From positions 4,464,001 to 4,528,000 of the forward strand of contig NZ_CP064031.1 in assembly GCF_049532895.1 (NCBI RefSeq): a stretch of 64,000 nt of DNA. Direction: 5' to 3'. Made by a program: the position numbers and the translations under genes. The stretch comes from Dyella_B acidisoli. Lineage in GTDB: Bacteria > Pseudomonadota > Gammaproteobacteria > Xanthomonadales > Rhodanobacteraceae. Positions within the stretch are counted from its first letter, which is position 1. Each line of letters starts with the position of its first letter. Positions 36,239 to 45,677 of this stretch are shown piece by piece. The notes under the pieces are model-generated. The model searched no databases. It worked only from the letters and a program-made list of their open reading frames with translations, and was not told the DNA's origin.

Positions 36239-37408
36239 ATGATCGAATTGAACCCTGCTACCGCCGGCACCGAACGCGCGAAGGCCGACACTTACCAGGA
36301 CGCGATCCTGCCGAAGGTGTCCCGAACTTTTGCGCTGACCATCCCGCAGCTTCCACCGGAGCTGCGGCGCGCCGTCGCGAATGCTTATCTGCTTTGCCGC
36401 ATCGCGGACACCATCGAAGACGAGCCGGCACTGTCGGCCGAGCAAAAGCGCGCGTTCGAAAACGCGTTCGTCGATGCGGTCACCGGTGATGCCGATGCAC
36501 AGGATGTGGCGGACGAAGTCGCACCGCTGCTGTCGAACAGCACGCTGGAAGCCGAACGCGATCTGATGCAGCAGCTGCCGCTGGTGCTGGAAGTGACGCG
36601 CAGCCTTTCGCCGTCGCAACAGACATCGATCGTGAAATGCCTGCGCATCATGTCGCACGGCATGCACGACTTTCAGCGCAAGGCCGGCCTGCAAGGCCTG
36701 CCGACGCTGCATGACCTGGATCGCTACTGCTACTGCGTAGCCGGCGTGGTCGGCGAAATGCTCACCGAGCTATTCGTCGATTTCGAGCCACTGCTGGCGC
36801 CACACCGCAACACCATGCTGCGTCTGGCCGTGTCGTTCGGCCAGGGCCTGCAGATGGTGAACATCCTCAAGGACCAGTGGGAAGACCGCACACGCGGCGC
36901 TTGCTGGCTGCCGCAGGACATGTTTGCGCTTCACGGCGTGAAGCTCGCAACGCTACAAGCAGGCAAGCAGAATGCCGGCTATGCGGCCACCATGTCCGAG
37001 CTCGTGGGTATCGCACACGCGCATCTGCGTCAGGCGCTCGATTACACCCTGCTGATTCCCACCAAGCACGCCGGCATTCGCCGTTTCTGCCTATGGGCCA
37101 TCGGCATGGCGCTGCTCACGTTGCGCAACCTACAGAACAATCTCGATTTCTCTGCCGGCACGCAGGTCAAGATCTCGCGCAAGGCGGTGGCACGCACCAT
37201 CCTGCTTACGCGTCTGCTGGGCAAGTCGAACGCCGGCCTGCGCTGGCTGTTCGCCACGACCGCACGCGGCCTGCCGCTGACCCCGCTGACGGCCGAATGG
37301 AGCGAACCCTCCACGCCCGCCCGCACCTGGCCCAAGCGCTCCATCCCGCACATCGTCGATCTCGCGTGGCGCGAACCGGCTGATGTACAGGAAGTACAGC
37401 ATCAATGA
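36239..37408 (+). CDS. Squalene synthase, single-enzyme (eukaryote-like) type
   Basis: Condenses two FPP to presqualene diphosphate and reduces it with NADPH to squalene. The 389-residue protein has D57-T-I-E-D61 in YLLCRIADTIEDE, YCYCVAGVVGEML at 163-175 and the second aspartate motif in NILKDQWEDRTRG near 208-220. The length and the CVAGxVG context match full-length squalene synthases rather than the ~280-residue HpnC or HpnD, and neither of these nor HpnE is in the window. ATG 36239 is preferred within a longer open frame. It overlaps the cyclase start by four bases. Confidence 0.88.
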   Translation: MIELNPATAGTERAKADTYQDAILPKVSRTFALTIPQLPPELRRAVANAYLLCRIADTIEDEPALSAEQKRAFENAFVDAVTGDADAQDVADEVAPLLSNSTLEAERDLMQQLPLVLEVTRSLSPSQQTSIVKCLRIMSHGMHDFQRKAGLQGLPTLHDLDRYCYCVAGVVGEMLTELFVDFEPLLAPHRNTMLRLAVSFGQGLQMVNILKDQWEDRTRGACWLPQDMFALHGVKLATLQAGKQNAGYAATMSELVGIAHAHLRQALDYTLLIPTKHAGIRRFCLWAIGMALLTLRNLQNNLDFSAGTQVKISRKAVARTILLTRLLGKSNAGLRWLFATTARGLPLTPLTAEWSEPSTPARTWPKRSIPHIVDLAWREPADVQEVQHQ

Positions 37409-39378
37409 ATTCGTTTACACACAAGACGACCACGACCACCACCGATCTTTTCCAGAACGCCGCCGCGAGCGGACTGGATGATGCGATCGAACGTGGCCGT
37501 GTCGCCTTGCTGGCGCGTCAGCACCAGGATGGCCATTGGTGCTTCGAGCTGGAGTCCGACTGCACCATCACCGCCGAATACATCCTGATGATGCATTTCA
37601 TGGATGACATCGACGATGTGCTGCAGGAAAAAATGGCGCGCTACTTGCGCGCCACCCAGGTGAAGGACGGACACGGCGGCTGGCCGCAATATCACGGTGG
37701 CGCGCTCGACCTGTCGGCCACGGTGAAGGCGTATTACGCGCTGAAGGCAGCGGGCGACGATCCGGAAGCCGAGCACATGCGCATCGCGCGCAAGGCGATC
37801 CTTGCGCAAGGCGGCGCCGCCAAGGCCAACGTGTTCACGCGCATCCTGCTTGCGCTGTTCGAACAGGTACCGTGGCGCGCTACGCCGTACGTGCCGGTGG
37901 AAATCATGCTGCTGCCGCGCTGGTTTCCGTTCCATATCGACAAGATCTCGTACTGGGCGCGTACCACGCTGGTGCCGCTAACGATTCTGTGCTCGCTGAA
38001 GGCCAAGGCAGCGAATCCGCGCAAAGTGCATATCCGCGAGCTGTTCGTCACGCCGCCGGAGCAAGAACACCACTATTTCGTTCGCGGCGGCCTGCTCAAT
38101 CGCACCTTTCTTGTATTGGATAAGATCGGTCGCTTCGCCGACCGCTTCATGCCGAAGTCGATTCGGCAGCGCGCCGTCAAGAAAGCCGTGGATTGGTTCA
38201 TGCCGCGCCTCAACGGCGAAGATGGCATCGGCGCGATCTTCCCGCCGATGGTCAACAGCCTTGAAGCGATGGCTCTGCTCGGTTATCCGAAGGACCATCC
38301 TGCACGGCAAACCTGCCTGCGTTCGATCCAGAAGCTGGTGGTGCATCGCGACGACGGCTCAGCGTACTGCCAGCCTTGCGTATCGCCGATCTGGGACACC
38401 GTGTGGAGTGCGCTGACGCTGATGCATACCAGCGATGGCGCGCAAACGCAGGGTGCCATCGACAAGTCGATCGACTGGCTTGTTTCGAAGCAGGAACTGG
38501 AACTGAAAGGCGACTGGGCCGTGCGTGCGCCGGATCTGGCACCAGGTGGCTGGGCATTCCAGTACAACAATGCGTACTACCCGGATATCGACGACACCGC
38601 CGTCGCCGCGGCGCTGTTGCATATCCAGGATCGTCGTCGCGGCGAACCCGGCCGCCATCGCATGAACATCGATCGCGCCATGGACTGGATGATCGGCCTG
38701 CAATCGAAAAACGGCGGTTTCGCTGCGTTCGATGCAGACAACACGTACTACTACCTCAATGCGATTCCCTTCGCCGATCACGGCGCCTTGCTCGATCCGC
38801 CGACCGAAGATGTATCGGGTCGCATCGTTGCAGCGCTGGGCGTGGTGGCGCGTCCACAAGATCGCGAAGTGCTGCGTCGTTGCATCGACTATCTGCGTAC
38901 CACGCAGTTGGAAGACGGCAGCTTCTGGGGGCGCTGGGGCAGCAACTACATCTACGGCACCTGGAGTGTGCTGGCCGGCATCGCACTGGCGGGCGAGGAT
39001 CCGCAGCAGCCGTACATCCGCAAAGCAGTGGAATGGTTGCGCTCGCGCCAGAACGCCGACGGCGGCTGGGGTGAAACCAACGATAGCTACATCGATCCGG
39101 CTTTGCGCGGCAGCAACCATGGTGCGAGCACACCGCAATCCACGGCGTGGGCCTTGCTCGCGCAGTTGGCGGTGGGCGAAGTGCATGCGGAGTCGGTGCG
39201 TCGCGGCATCGATTTCCTGCTCGCCAACCAGCACGCCGAGGGCCTGTGGTTCCACCCCTCGCACAATGCGCCGGGCTTCCCACGCGTGTATTACCTCAAG
39301 TATCACGGTTACACCGCGTACTTCCCGCTATGGGCGCTGTCTCGCTACCGTCAGTTGCAGCAATCGGCCGCGGCTTGA
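37405..39378 (+). CDS. shc: Squalene-hopene cyclase
   Basis: Cyclises squalene to hopene/hopanol in the membrane. The 657-residue protein carries the catalytic DxDD motif as D394-I-D-D-T398 (YYPDIDDTAV) and many QW repeats (e.g. QHQDGHWCFE, QNADGGWGE, EDGSFWGRWG). N- and C-terminal alpha-barrel domains are of normal length. The ATG overlaps the squalene synthase stop, and the end overlaps hpnG (TTGA), so the three genes form one unit. Confidence 0.97.
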   Translation: MNSFTHKTTTTTTDLFQNAAASGLDDAIERGRVALLARQHQDGHWCFELESDCTITAEYILMMHFMDDIDDVLQEKMARYLRATQVKDGHGGWPQYHGGALDLSATVKAYYALKAAGDDPEAEHMRIARKAILAQGGAAKANVFTRILLALFEQVPWRATPYVPVEIMLLPRWFPFHIDKISYWARTTLVPLTILCSLKAKAANPRKVHIRELFVTPPEQEHHYFVRGGLLNRTFLVLDKIGRFADRFMPKSIRQRAVKKAVDWFMPRLNGEDGIGAIFPPMVNSLEAMALLGYPKDHPARQTCLRSIQKLVVHRDDGSAYCQPCVSPIWDTVWSALTLMHTSDGAQTQGAIDKSIDWLVSKQELELKGDWAVRAPDLAPGGWAFQYNNAYYPDIDDTAVAAALLHIQDRRRGEPGRHRMNIDRAMDWMIGLQSKNGGFAAFDADNTYYYLNAIPFADHGALLDPPTEDVSGRIVAALGVVARPQDREVLRRCIDYLRTTQLEDGSFWGRWGSNYIYGTWSVLAGIALAGEDPQQPYIRKAVEWLRSRQNADGGWGETNDSYIDPALRGSNHGASTPQSTAWALLAQLAVGEVHAESVRRGIDFLLANQHAEGLWFHPSHNAPGFPRVYYLKYHGYTAYFPLWALSRYRQLQQSAAA

Positions 39379-40112
39379 GCACGAACGCGGCCATTCGCGC
39401 CATCGGCATCGTCGTCGCGCTGGCATCGGAAGCCAAAACACTCACTTCGCACGCCGCAACGCCAGGCAGCATCACAGCACTGACTAACGGCGCCGCGCTG
39501 TGCATAAGCGGCATGGGACCGAAGGCTGCGCGCCACACTGCGGAAGCATTGGTTACAGCCGGCGCAACTGCGTTGGCCGTGTTCGGCGTAGCAGGAGCGC
39601 TCAACGACCAACTGCACAACGGAGCGCTGTTCTGTCCGGAACGCGTATTGGATGACGAAGGCCGCGCGTATGTGACGGATTCCACTTGGCGCGCCAGTCT
39701 GCAACAGCAGCTCACTGCCGCTCCAGCGCCGCTCCATATGGAAGGCGCCCTGCTCAGCGTTACCTCGCCGTTGCTGACCTCCGCAGCCAAGCGTGCCGCT
39801 CATCAGCACTACACGGCGTTTGCAGTAGACATGGAAAGCGCCGCCGTTGCGGCGATTGCCCAGGAGCATGGCCTGCCGTTCGTCGTGCTGCGTGCCATCG
39901 TCGACGAAGTGAACGATGCCATTCCTGAAGCACTGAATGGCAGCGTCGATGCCTGGGGGCGTCCGCGCCCATGGCGTCTGATGGTGGCCTTTTGCCAGCA
40001 GCCGTCGCTTGTGCGCGAGCTGCCCCGACTATACTCACGTATGCAACGCGCCACGCAGGCGTTGCGCGCCGCCGCCGAAGCGACGGGGCCGACGCTGGGC
40101 TGGCATCGCTAA
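39375..40112 (+). CDS. hpnG: Adenosylhopane nucleosidase/phosphorylase HpnG
   Basis: Removes adenine from adenosylhopane to give ribosylhopane, downstream of HpnH. The 245-residue nucleoside-phosphorylase-like protein has GIVVALASEAKTL near the N-terminus, CISGMGPKAARHTAEALV and the DMESAAVAAIAQEHGLPF active-site region typical of HpnG. The start is taken as TTG 39375, overlapping the cyclase stop. The longer frame to 39147 is a shadow. Confidence 0.88.
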   Translation: MSTNAAIRAIGIVVALASEAKTLTSHAATPGSITALTNGAALCISGMGPKAARHTAEALVTAGATALAVFGVAGALNDQLHNGALFCPERVLDDEGRAYVTDSTWRASLQQQLTAAPAPLHMEGALLSVTSPLLTSAAKRAAHQHYTAFAVDMESAAVAAIAQEHGLPFVVLRAIVDEVNDAIPEALNGSVDAWGRPRPWRLMVAFCQQPSLVRELPRLYSRMQRATQALRAAAEATGPTLGWHR

Positions 40113-40133
40113 TCCGTCTGGAGAACTCCCACC

Positions 40134-40499
40134 ATGTCCTCGCATCGTTTTGGATCCTTCCTGGTCGCCGCCGCGTGCGCATTCGTCAGCATGGCAGCCT
40201 CTGCGCATGCCATCCTGCTCGACAGTACGCCTAAGCCGAATGGCACGCTGGCTGCCGGCCACGTGCAGATGATGTTCAAGTACAACAGCAAGATCGACCA
40301 ACACCGTTCGCGCCTTGTGCTGATCGGCCCCGATAAGACCGAAACGGTGTTGACCATCGTTGCCGACAGCAAGAGCAATGAACTCGACACCAGCGCCGAT
40401 CTGACGCCGGGCGCATACACGCTGCGCTGGCAAGCACTTGCACTGGATGGTCACATCACGCGCGGCGATCTGCCGTTTACGGTGGTGGCGAAGCAGTAA
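40134..40499 (+). CDS. copC: CopC-type periplasmic copper-binding protein
   Basis: A 121-residue exported CopC-domain protein. The signal peptide ends ...MAASA, so the mature protein begins with His (H25, HAILLDSTPKPNG), the N-terminal Cu(II) ligand of CopC. The DGHITRG segment near the C-terminus supplies the other conserved ligands. There is no Met-rich loop, so it is probably a Cu(II)-only CopC. It sits 21 bp after hpnG and is followed by copD. Confidence 0.93.
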   Translation: MSSHRFGSFLVAAACAFVSMAASAHAILLDSTPKPNGTLAAGHVQMMFKYNSKIDQHRSRLVLIGPDKTETVLTIVADSKSNELDTSADLTPGAYTLRWQALALDGHITRGDLPFTVVAKQ

Positions 40500-40515
40500 T
40501 CCTGCGCCTAACTGC

Positions 40516-40600
40516 GTAGGTTGGGTTAGCGCAGCGTAACCCAACAATACTGCCGCTTCGTTTTAGAAATGTTGGGTTACGCTGCGCTAACCCAACCTAC
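40516..40600. repeat. Perfect 30-bp inverted repeat between copC and copD
   Basis: GTAGGTTGGGTTAGCGCAGC... at 40516-40545 is repeated exactly inverted at 40571-40600, with a 25-base spacer. Each arm is itself a palindrome (GTTGGGTTA ... TAACCCAAC), so alternative hairpins or a cruciform are possible. It belongs to the same family as the element at 4378. It separates two genes that normally act together. Confidence 0.85.
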
Positions 40601-40611
40601 CGGGCATTCCC

Positions 40612-42267
40612 GTGGAACTTCTCGTCGACATCTTTGGCTACCTCAGCATCATCCTGCACGGTTTCACCATCGTCGCGCAGTCGATGACGCTTGGCGGCAT
40701 CCTGTTCCTGGTTTTCCTCGTGCGCCCCTTTGCGCATCTGTTGCCGCAAGGCGCAGATCTGGAACGGCGCGTAGCACGATTGACCATCTACAGTGCCATC
40801 GGCCTGATCCTGGCCGAAATCGCGGGCGTCGGGCTACAAGTGGCCGTGGTGAAGTCCACCGTCGGCCTTACCTTCCTTGATGTCATGCAGGCACCGTTCG
40901 CGATTGCGGGCACGATCAAGACCGTGTGCGCATTACTGCTGATTCCATGCCTGGGCGAACGCATGTCCCGCGGGTTGCTGGGTGCCGTCCTGCCGCTGCT
41001 GCTCGGCGCCGCGGAACTCACCGCGGCCACCTTCACCACGCATGCATACGCGCGCCTCGACAACAACGTGCTGCTGCTGTTCGTGGAAGGACTGCATCAG
41101 TTCGGCGCGGCCATCTGGATCGGCGCGATCCCCTGCTTTGTGCTGGCGCTGAGCAAATTGCAGAACGTGGACAGCTGGCGTGTCGTCGGCGCACGCTTTT
41201 CGCGCATGTCGATGATCGGTGTAGCCAGCATCATCATCTCCGGCACGATCATGAGCGTGTTTTACATCGGCGATGTGCAAGGCTTCTACGGCACCGCGTA
41301 CGGCGTGATGGTGGGTGCGAAGATCGCGATGTTCGTCGCGCTGCTGCTGCTCGGCCTGGGCAATCTGCTGGTGACCGAGCGGCTGCGCAAGAATCAGGAT
41401 GCATCCGTGATTCGCCTGCGCCGTTTCGCTGAAGTGGAAATCGGCATCGGCTTCACCATCTTCTTTGCTGCGGCATCGCTGACGTCGGTACCACCTGCCG
41501 TCGATCTCACGAATGATCGCGTCACGCTGCACGAAATTGCCGTGCGCAATGCGCCGGCATGGCCTCGACTCACTTCACCCGATCACGATCAGCTCGCTGT
41601 CTCGCAAGCGCAGGCACAACTGGACCACGAAGCCGAGCAACGTCATCAGGCCGCTGCACAAGCCATCATTCCGGGCTCCGGCGTGCTGGCGCCGCGCAAC
41701 GCCGAGGACATTGCCTGGTCCGAATACAACCATCACTGGGCCGGCATCTTCGTCTTGGTGATCGGCCTGCTCGCCTTGCTCAATCGCGCGGGTGTGCGAT
41801 GGCTCAGACACTGGCCACTGCTGTTCTTGCTGATGGCGGGCTTTCTGCTGGTGCGCTCGGATCCCGAAGTATGGCCGATGGGCCAGGAAGGCTTCTGGGC
41901 AGCGTGGCGTGATGTGGAGGTGGCGCAACATCGCTTCTTCGTAGCGCTGATCATTATGTTCGGCCTATTCGAATGGGCGGTGCGCACGGGTCGCTTGCAC
42001 AGCCCGAAGGCGGCGCTGGTATTCCCGCTGCTGGTGTCGGTAGGCGGCGCCATGCTGCTCACGCATAGCCATCAGATTTCGAACGTGAAGGATCAATTGC
42101 TGATTGAGCTGACCCACACGCCGCTGGCGCTAGCCGGCGTCTCATCGGGCTGGGCGCGCTGGTTGGAGCTGCGCCTGCCGGGCCGCGGTGGCCGTATCGC
42201 GGGCTGGGTATGGCCGATCTGCTTCATGCTGGTGGGCGTGATCCTGCTCTGGTATCGGGAAGCTTAG
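40612..42267 (+). CDS. copD: CopD-family copper-resistance membrane protein
   Basis: A 551-residue polytopic protein. The N-terminal eight-helix CopD domain has GFTIVAQSMTLGGILFLVFLVRPF and an HQFGAAIWIGAIPC His-containing helix. A long C-terminal extension (about 340-551) adds more TM helices. CopD works with CopC to move copper across the inner membrane. The start is GTG 40612. The unusually long C-terminus is a membrane domain of unknown role. Confidence 0.9.
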   Translation: MELLVDIFGYLSIILHGFTIVAQSMTLGGILFLVFLVRPFAHLLPQGADLERRVARLTIYSAIGLILAEIAGVGLQVAVVKSTVGLTFLDVMQAPFAIAGTIKTVCALLLIPCLGERMSRGLLGAVLPLLLGAAELTAATFTTHAYARLDNNVLLLFVEGLHQFGAAIWIGAIPCFVLALSKLQNVDSWRVVGARFSRMSMIGVASIIISGTIMSVFYIGDVQGFYGTAYGVMVGAKIAMFVALLLLGLGNLLVTERLRKNQDASVIRLRRFAEVEIGIGFTIFFAAASLTSVPPAVDLTNDRVTLHEIAVRNAPAWPRLTSPDHDQLAVSQAQAQLDHEAEQRHQAAAQAIIPGSGVLAPRNAEDIAWSEYNHHWAGIFVLVIGLLALLNRAGVRWLRHWPLLFLLMAGFLLVRSDPEVWPMGQEGFWAAWRDVEVAQHRFFVALIIMFGLFEWAVRTGRLHSPKAALVFPLLVSVGGAMLLTHSHQISNVKDQLLIELTHTPLALAGVSSGWARWLELRLPGRGGRIAGWVWPICFMLVGVILLWYREA

Positions 42268-42401
42268 GGATGACCTGACCCATTCCGCGCAGGCGGCATG
42301 AGTCAAGGCATCCCTTACCTTCGCGATGCTAAAATTGCAGTCTGTCTGCCCAAATTAGGGGCATACCTCACGTTCCCTACCCGCTTCTGATCGGATTTCG
42401 A

Positions 42402-43307
42402 ATGAGCCTTACGTCCCCCGCCGAGATTTCCGCTTTCGCCGATCGCGTGCCGGCCTATCTGCAACGGCTGGAACGCACCACGGACGCTCTTCTCGCGCCC
42501 GCCGCCACCGATCCAGAGCGGCTGCACCATGCCATCCGTTATGCCTGCGAGGGTGGCAAGCACCTTCGCGCATTGATGGTGTACGCCGCCGGGGAAGCGT
42601 TGGGCGTGGCTGCCGAAAAGCTCGATGCCGCAGCCTGCGCGGTGGAACTGATTCACGCCTATTCGCTGGTGCACGACGACCTGCCCGCGATGGACAACGA
42701 CGATCTGCGCCGTGGCCGCCCTACCGTGCACAAAGCGTATGACGAAGCCATCGGCATCCTGGTCGGCGATGCGCTGCAAACATCCGCTTTCGAAGTGCTG
42801 GCCAACACCATGGAACTCGATGCAGAGCAAAAAGTGCGCATGATCCGCGCGCTCGCACATGCCTCCGGTTCGCTGGGCATGGTCGGCGGCCAAGCCGTAG
42901 ATATGGCCTCGGAAAACAAGACCCTCACGCTCGCGCAACTGGAATCACTGCATGCCCGCAAGACCGGCGCGCTGATCCTGGTCACCTGCCAGTTGGCTGG
43001 CATCGCAGCCAATGCTTCCGAAGTGACCACGCATGCGCTGGAGCGTTATGGCAAGCGCATCGGCCTGGCGTTCCAGATTCAGGACGACGTGCTCGACCAG
43101 ATCGCCGACACCGCCACCCTCGGCAAAACCGCCGGCAAGGATCTGGCTGCGCACAAATCCACGTTCCCGTCCCTGCTGGGGCTCGAGCAAGCCAGGCAGC
43201 GCGCGGATGCTTTGTTCGACGAGGCGCGCGCAGCGGCCCGCGGCCTGTCCGGTCACGCCGAACCGCTGCTATGGCTGGCCGACTACATTCAGCAACGCAA
43301 GCATTGA
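42402..43307 (+). CDS. ispA: Farnesyl diphosphate synthase
   Basis: Makes geranyl and farnesyl diphosphate from IPP and DMAPP, the substrate for squalene synthase. The 301-residue trans-prenyltransferase has the first Asp-rich motif as D92-D-L-P-A-M-D-N-D100, the second as FQIQDDVLDQ and the usual GGKHLRALMV. It sits at the end of the hopanoid supercluster, linking the mevalonate module to squalene formation. Confidence 0.95.
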   Translation: MSLTSPAEISAFADRVPAYLQRLERTTDALLAPAATDPERLHHAIRYACEGGKHLRALMVYAAGEALGVAAEKLDAAACAVELIHAYSLVHDDLPAMDNDDLRRGRPTVHKAYDEAIGILVGDALQTSAFEVLANTMELDAEQKVRMIRALAHASGSLGMVGGQAVDMASENKTLTLAQLESLHARKTGALILVTCQLAGIAANASEVTTHALERYGKRIGLAFQIQDDVLDQIADTATLGKTAGKDLAAHKSTFPSLLGLEQARQRADALFDEARAAARGLSGHAEPLLWLADYIQQRKH

Positions 43308-43454
43308 CGCGTAGCGCCCCCCTGCGTGCCGCAGGGGTGAAAGCCGATATCGCGTAAATCGGAGCTTTTGAGACAAAGGACTGTCCCGTTCGCAGCCAGA
43401 TGTGGTAACACCTGACCTTGCGCGAATGAACAACGACAGGAAGGATGTTGACCG

Positions 43455-45605
43455 ATGTTCACTTCTATCGCGAAATTCTGGCGCAAATGGCGTGATGCGC
43501 TAAGCACGGGCCGGCAGATCGACGCGCTGCTGGCACACGCCGATCCGCAAGCGGAACTGGCTGCACGCAATGAATGGCTGATCGAGATCTCGCACTGGCT
43601 GCATCGCGGGGGTGCCGTCGCCAGTGGCGAAGCGGCACAACAGGATCAAGTACCGAAATATCCGCCGCATGTGCGGTTGCGCTATCTGCTGCAACTGCTC
43701 GATCGCAATCCCGAATGGAAGGTGCGCGTTGCGCTCACCCTACAGAGCATCCTGCGCGATATGGATGCGATGGCGTTGTTGTGCGATTCGGGCATGCCGG
43801 CCCACTCCGGCTTCACCGGTGCGCTACTCGAACGTCTGCAGGATTCCTTGATCCCGCCCGCACCGAACAGCCGTGATTTGTCGTCCCTGTTCTCGCTGAT
43901 CTTCCCTTCCGCTGAAGATGCGCAATGGGTCGCCGCACTGCCGCGCGAATTGCTGGAGAAGCTGAGCGAGCTATTTGCCTATCGAGCATCGACCCAGGGC
44001 GAAGTCATCGCTGCAGAAGCCCCACCATCAAGACCCTACGCACGTCTCTCGCTCGAACTGCAGGGCGCTCTTCACAATCTCATCGGGCAGATCGGCTCGA
44101 CTGGCTTGTCGAAAGCGATTCGCACGCGCCTCAGCGAGCAGCGGCTTGATGCCTTGCCGTTCTACAAACTCCCTCGCGCGATGCTCGCTGTCGAAACGGC
44201 CGCCGAACGCGATGTCGAGGCAGAAGCACAGCGCCAACCGCATCGCATCAGCCAGACGCTGCTGCAGGAAGTGAACTATCTGCGCGCACTGTTGGACGAA
44301 TGCGTTCGTTCGCTGCGTGATGTGCACGCACATCTGGATGAGAACGGTGTCAGTATCGATATCGTGTTCCAGCTCGAACGGATGCGCGCACGCATCACGC
44401 GCACTGAACGATTGCTCGAAGCCTGGCTGGCCATTCGACAGCATGGCGACTCGGCCCAGCCTATTGCCAGCCTGTTTGCCGATCTCATCGCGGCCAACCA
44501 TGCCAGCCACAGCGTCGGTAGCCTGATACGAAGCAATTTTTCGCTACTGGCGCGCAAGGTGGTCGACCGCAGCGCACAGGACGGCGAACATTACGTTGCG
44601 TATGACCGCAAGAATTATCTGCATATGTTGTGGGCGGCTTTCGGCGGCGGCTTGGTGATGGTTGCAGCGGTCTACATCAAGTTCTTCATCTTCAGCCTGC
44701 ACATGCATCCGATGGTCGAAGGCTTCTTTGCAGGCTTCAATTACGCCATGGCGTTCCTGTTGATGCATTTCCTGCATTTCACGCTAGCCACCAAACAGCC
44801 GGCGATGACCGCACCGATGCTGGCGCAGAAGCTGGATGGAATTGGCACACCGCAAGGTATGGACGATTTCGTGCAGGCGGTAGTGGCCCTGATCCGTACG
44901 CAGGCAGCAGCCATTTTCGGCAACCTGGTGGCCGTGTTTCCGCTGTGCCTAGCCCTCCAGTTGATCGCTCACTATCTGTTTGGCGTCAATCTGATGAATC
45001 CGGACAAAGCCCACGCCATCATCCATTCGTTTTCGCTGCTCGGCGCCACGCCGGTGTGGGCCGCAATGACCGGCGTGCTGCTATGGGCGTCGAGCTTGCT
45101 GGCCGGATGGGCCGACAACTGGTTCGTGCTGCATCGCCTGCGCGATGTGTTTTCCTATAACCGCCGCTTGCGTTTCGTACTGGGTGAGCGCGGCGCAGTA
45201 CGGTTTGCGAATTTCTCGCAGCGCAATGTCGCCGGCGTCATCGCCAATTTTTCGCTGGGGATGATGTTGGGGCTGGTGCCAGCGATTCTCACGGCCTTTG
45301 CACTGCCATACGAAGTGCGCCACGTCACTGTGGCAGCTGGCTCGATCGGTACGTCGATCGGTGTGCTCGGTCGCGCTGCATTCGCCTCGCCCGAAATCTG
45401 GTGGTCGCTGGCGGGCACAGCGGTAATGGCCATGCTCAACGTGGCAATAAGTTTCACGCTGGCATTCCAGATGGCCCTGCGTGCCAGACCCATGCAGCGC
45501 CGCGCTCGGCGGGAAATCAACCACGCGCTTTGGCGTTACATACTCACCAACCCGCTGCAGCTGGTGTTTCCGGTGCGTTCCAAGGTTGCTGCTGATGCGG
45601 CGTAA
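43455..45605 (+). CDS. Gcr-family ('site-specific recombinase') membrane protein
   Basis: A 716-residue protein of the family named site-specific recombinase (Gcr). The N-terminal ~380 residues are helical and soluble. The rest has about six to seven strong TM segments (e.g. near 395-420, 430-450, 500-520, 540-560, 605-630, 650-675). This topology does not fit a classical recombinase; the family name is historical. Real function unknown. A 147-bp gap separates it from ispA. Confidence 0.8.
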   Translation: MFTSIAKFWRKWRDALSTGRQIDALLAHADPQAELAARNEWLIEISHWLHRGGAVASGEAAQQDQVPKYPPHVRLRYLLQLLDRNPEWKVRVALTLQSILRDMDAMALLCDSGMPAHSGFTGALLERLQDSLIPPAPNSRDLSSLFSLIFPSAEDAQWVAALPRELLEKLSELFAYRASTQGEVIAAEAPPSRPYARLSLELQGALHNLIGQIGSTGLSKAIRTRLSEQRLDALPFYKLPRAMLAVETAAERDVEAEAQRQPHRISQTLLQEVNYLRALLDECVRSLRDVHAHLDENGVSIDIVFQLERMRARITRTERLLEAWLAIRQHGDSAQPIASLFADLIAANHASHSVGSLIRSNFSLLARKVVDRSAQDGEHYVAYDRKNYLHMLWAAFGGGLVMVAAVYIKFFIFSLHMHPMVEGFFAGFNYAMAFLLMHFLHFTLATKQPAMTAPMLAQKLDGIGTPQGMDDFVQAVVALIRTQAAAIFGNLVAVFPLCLALQLIAHYLFGVNLMNPDKAHAIIHSFSLLGATPVWAAMTGVLLWASSLLAGWADNWFVLHRLRDVFSYNRRLRFVLGERGAVRFANFSQRNVAGVIANFSLGMMLGLVPAILTAFALPYEVRHVTVAAGSIGTSIGVLGRAAFASPEIWWSLAGTAVMAMLNVAISFTLAFQMALRARPMQRRARREINHALWRYILTNPLQLVFPVRSKVAADAA

Positions 45606-45618
45606 CCCCCTCTACACC

Positions 45619-45663
45619 GTCATTCCCGCGAATACGGAGGCGCTTTCGCGGGAATGACGGCCA
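45619..45663. repeat. CGTCATTCCCGC palindromic repeat
   Basis: CGTCATTCCCGCGAA and TTTCGCGGGAATGACG form an inverted repeat around a short loop. It is a member of the same family as the pair at 34741-34840. It lies between the converging Gcr-family gene and the small unknown gene, so it may end transcription from both sides. Confidence 0.65.
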
Positions 45664-45677
45664 TGCAAGTTACGCCA

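Noticed and set aside
36239..37408. Annotation as HpnC or HpnD
   Set aside because: 389 residues is too long and the motif spacing and C-terminus fit single-enzyme squalene synthase better.
40516..40600. Possible CRISPR-like repeat
   Set aside because: Only two inverted, not direct, repeat units and no spacer array or cas genes.
43318..43440. Possible riboswitch or structured leader before the Gcr-family gene
   Set aside because: Only a short CCCCTGC/GCAGGGG hairpin is seen; no known riboswitch core could be recognised.
43455..45605. Evidence of a mobile element from the 'recombinase' name
   Set aside because: No inverted ends, no attachment sites, no catalytic recombinase motif; it is a conserved membrane protein family.
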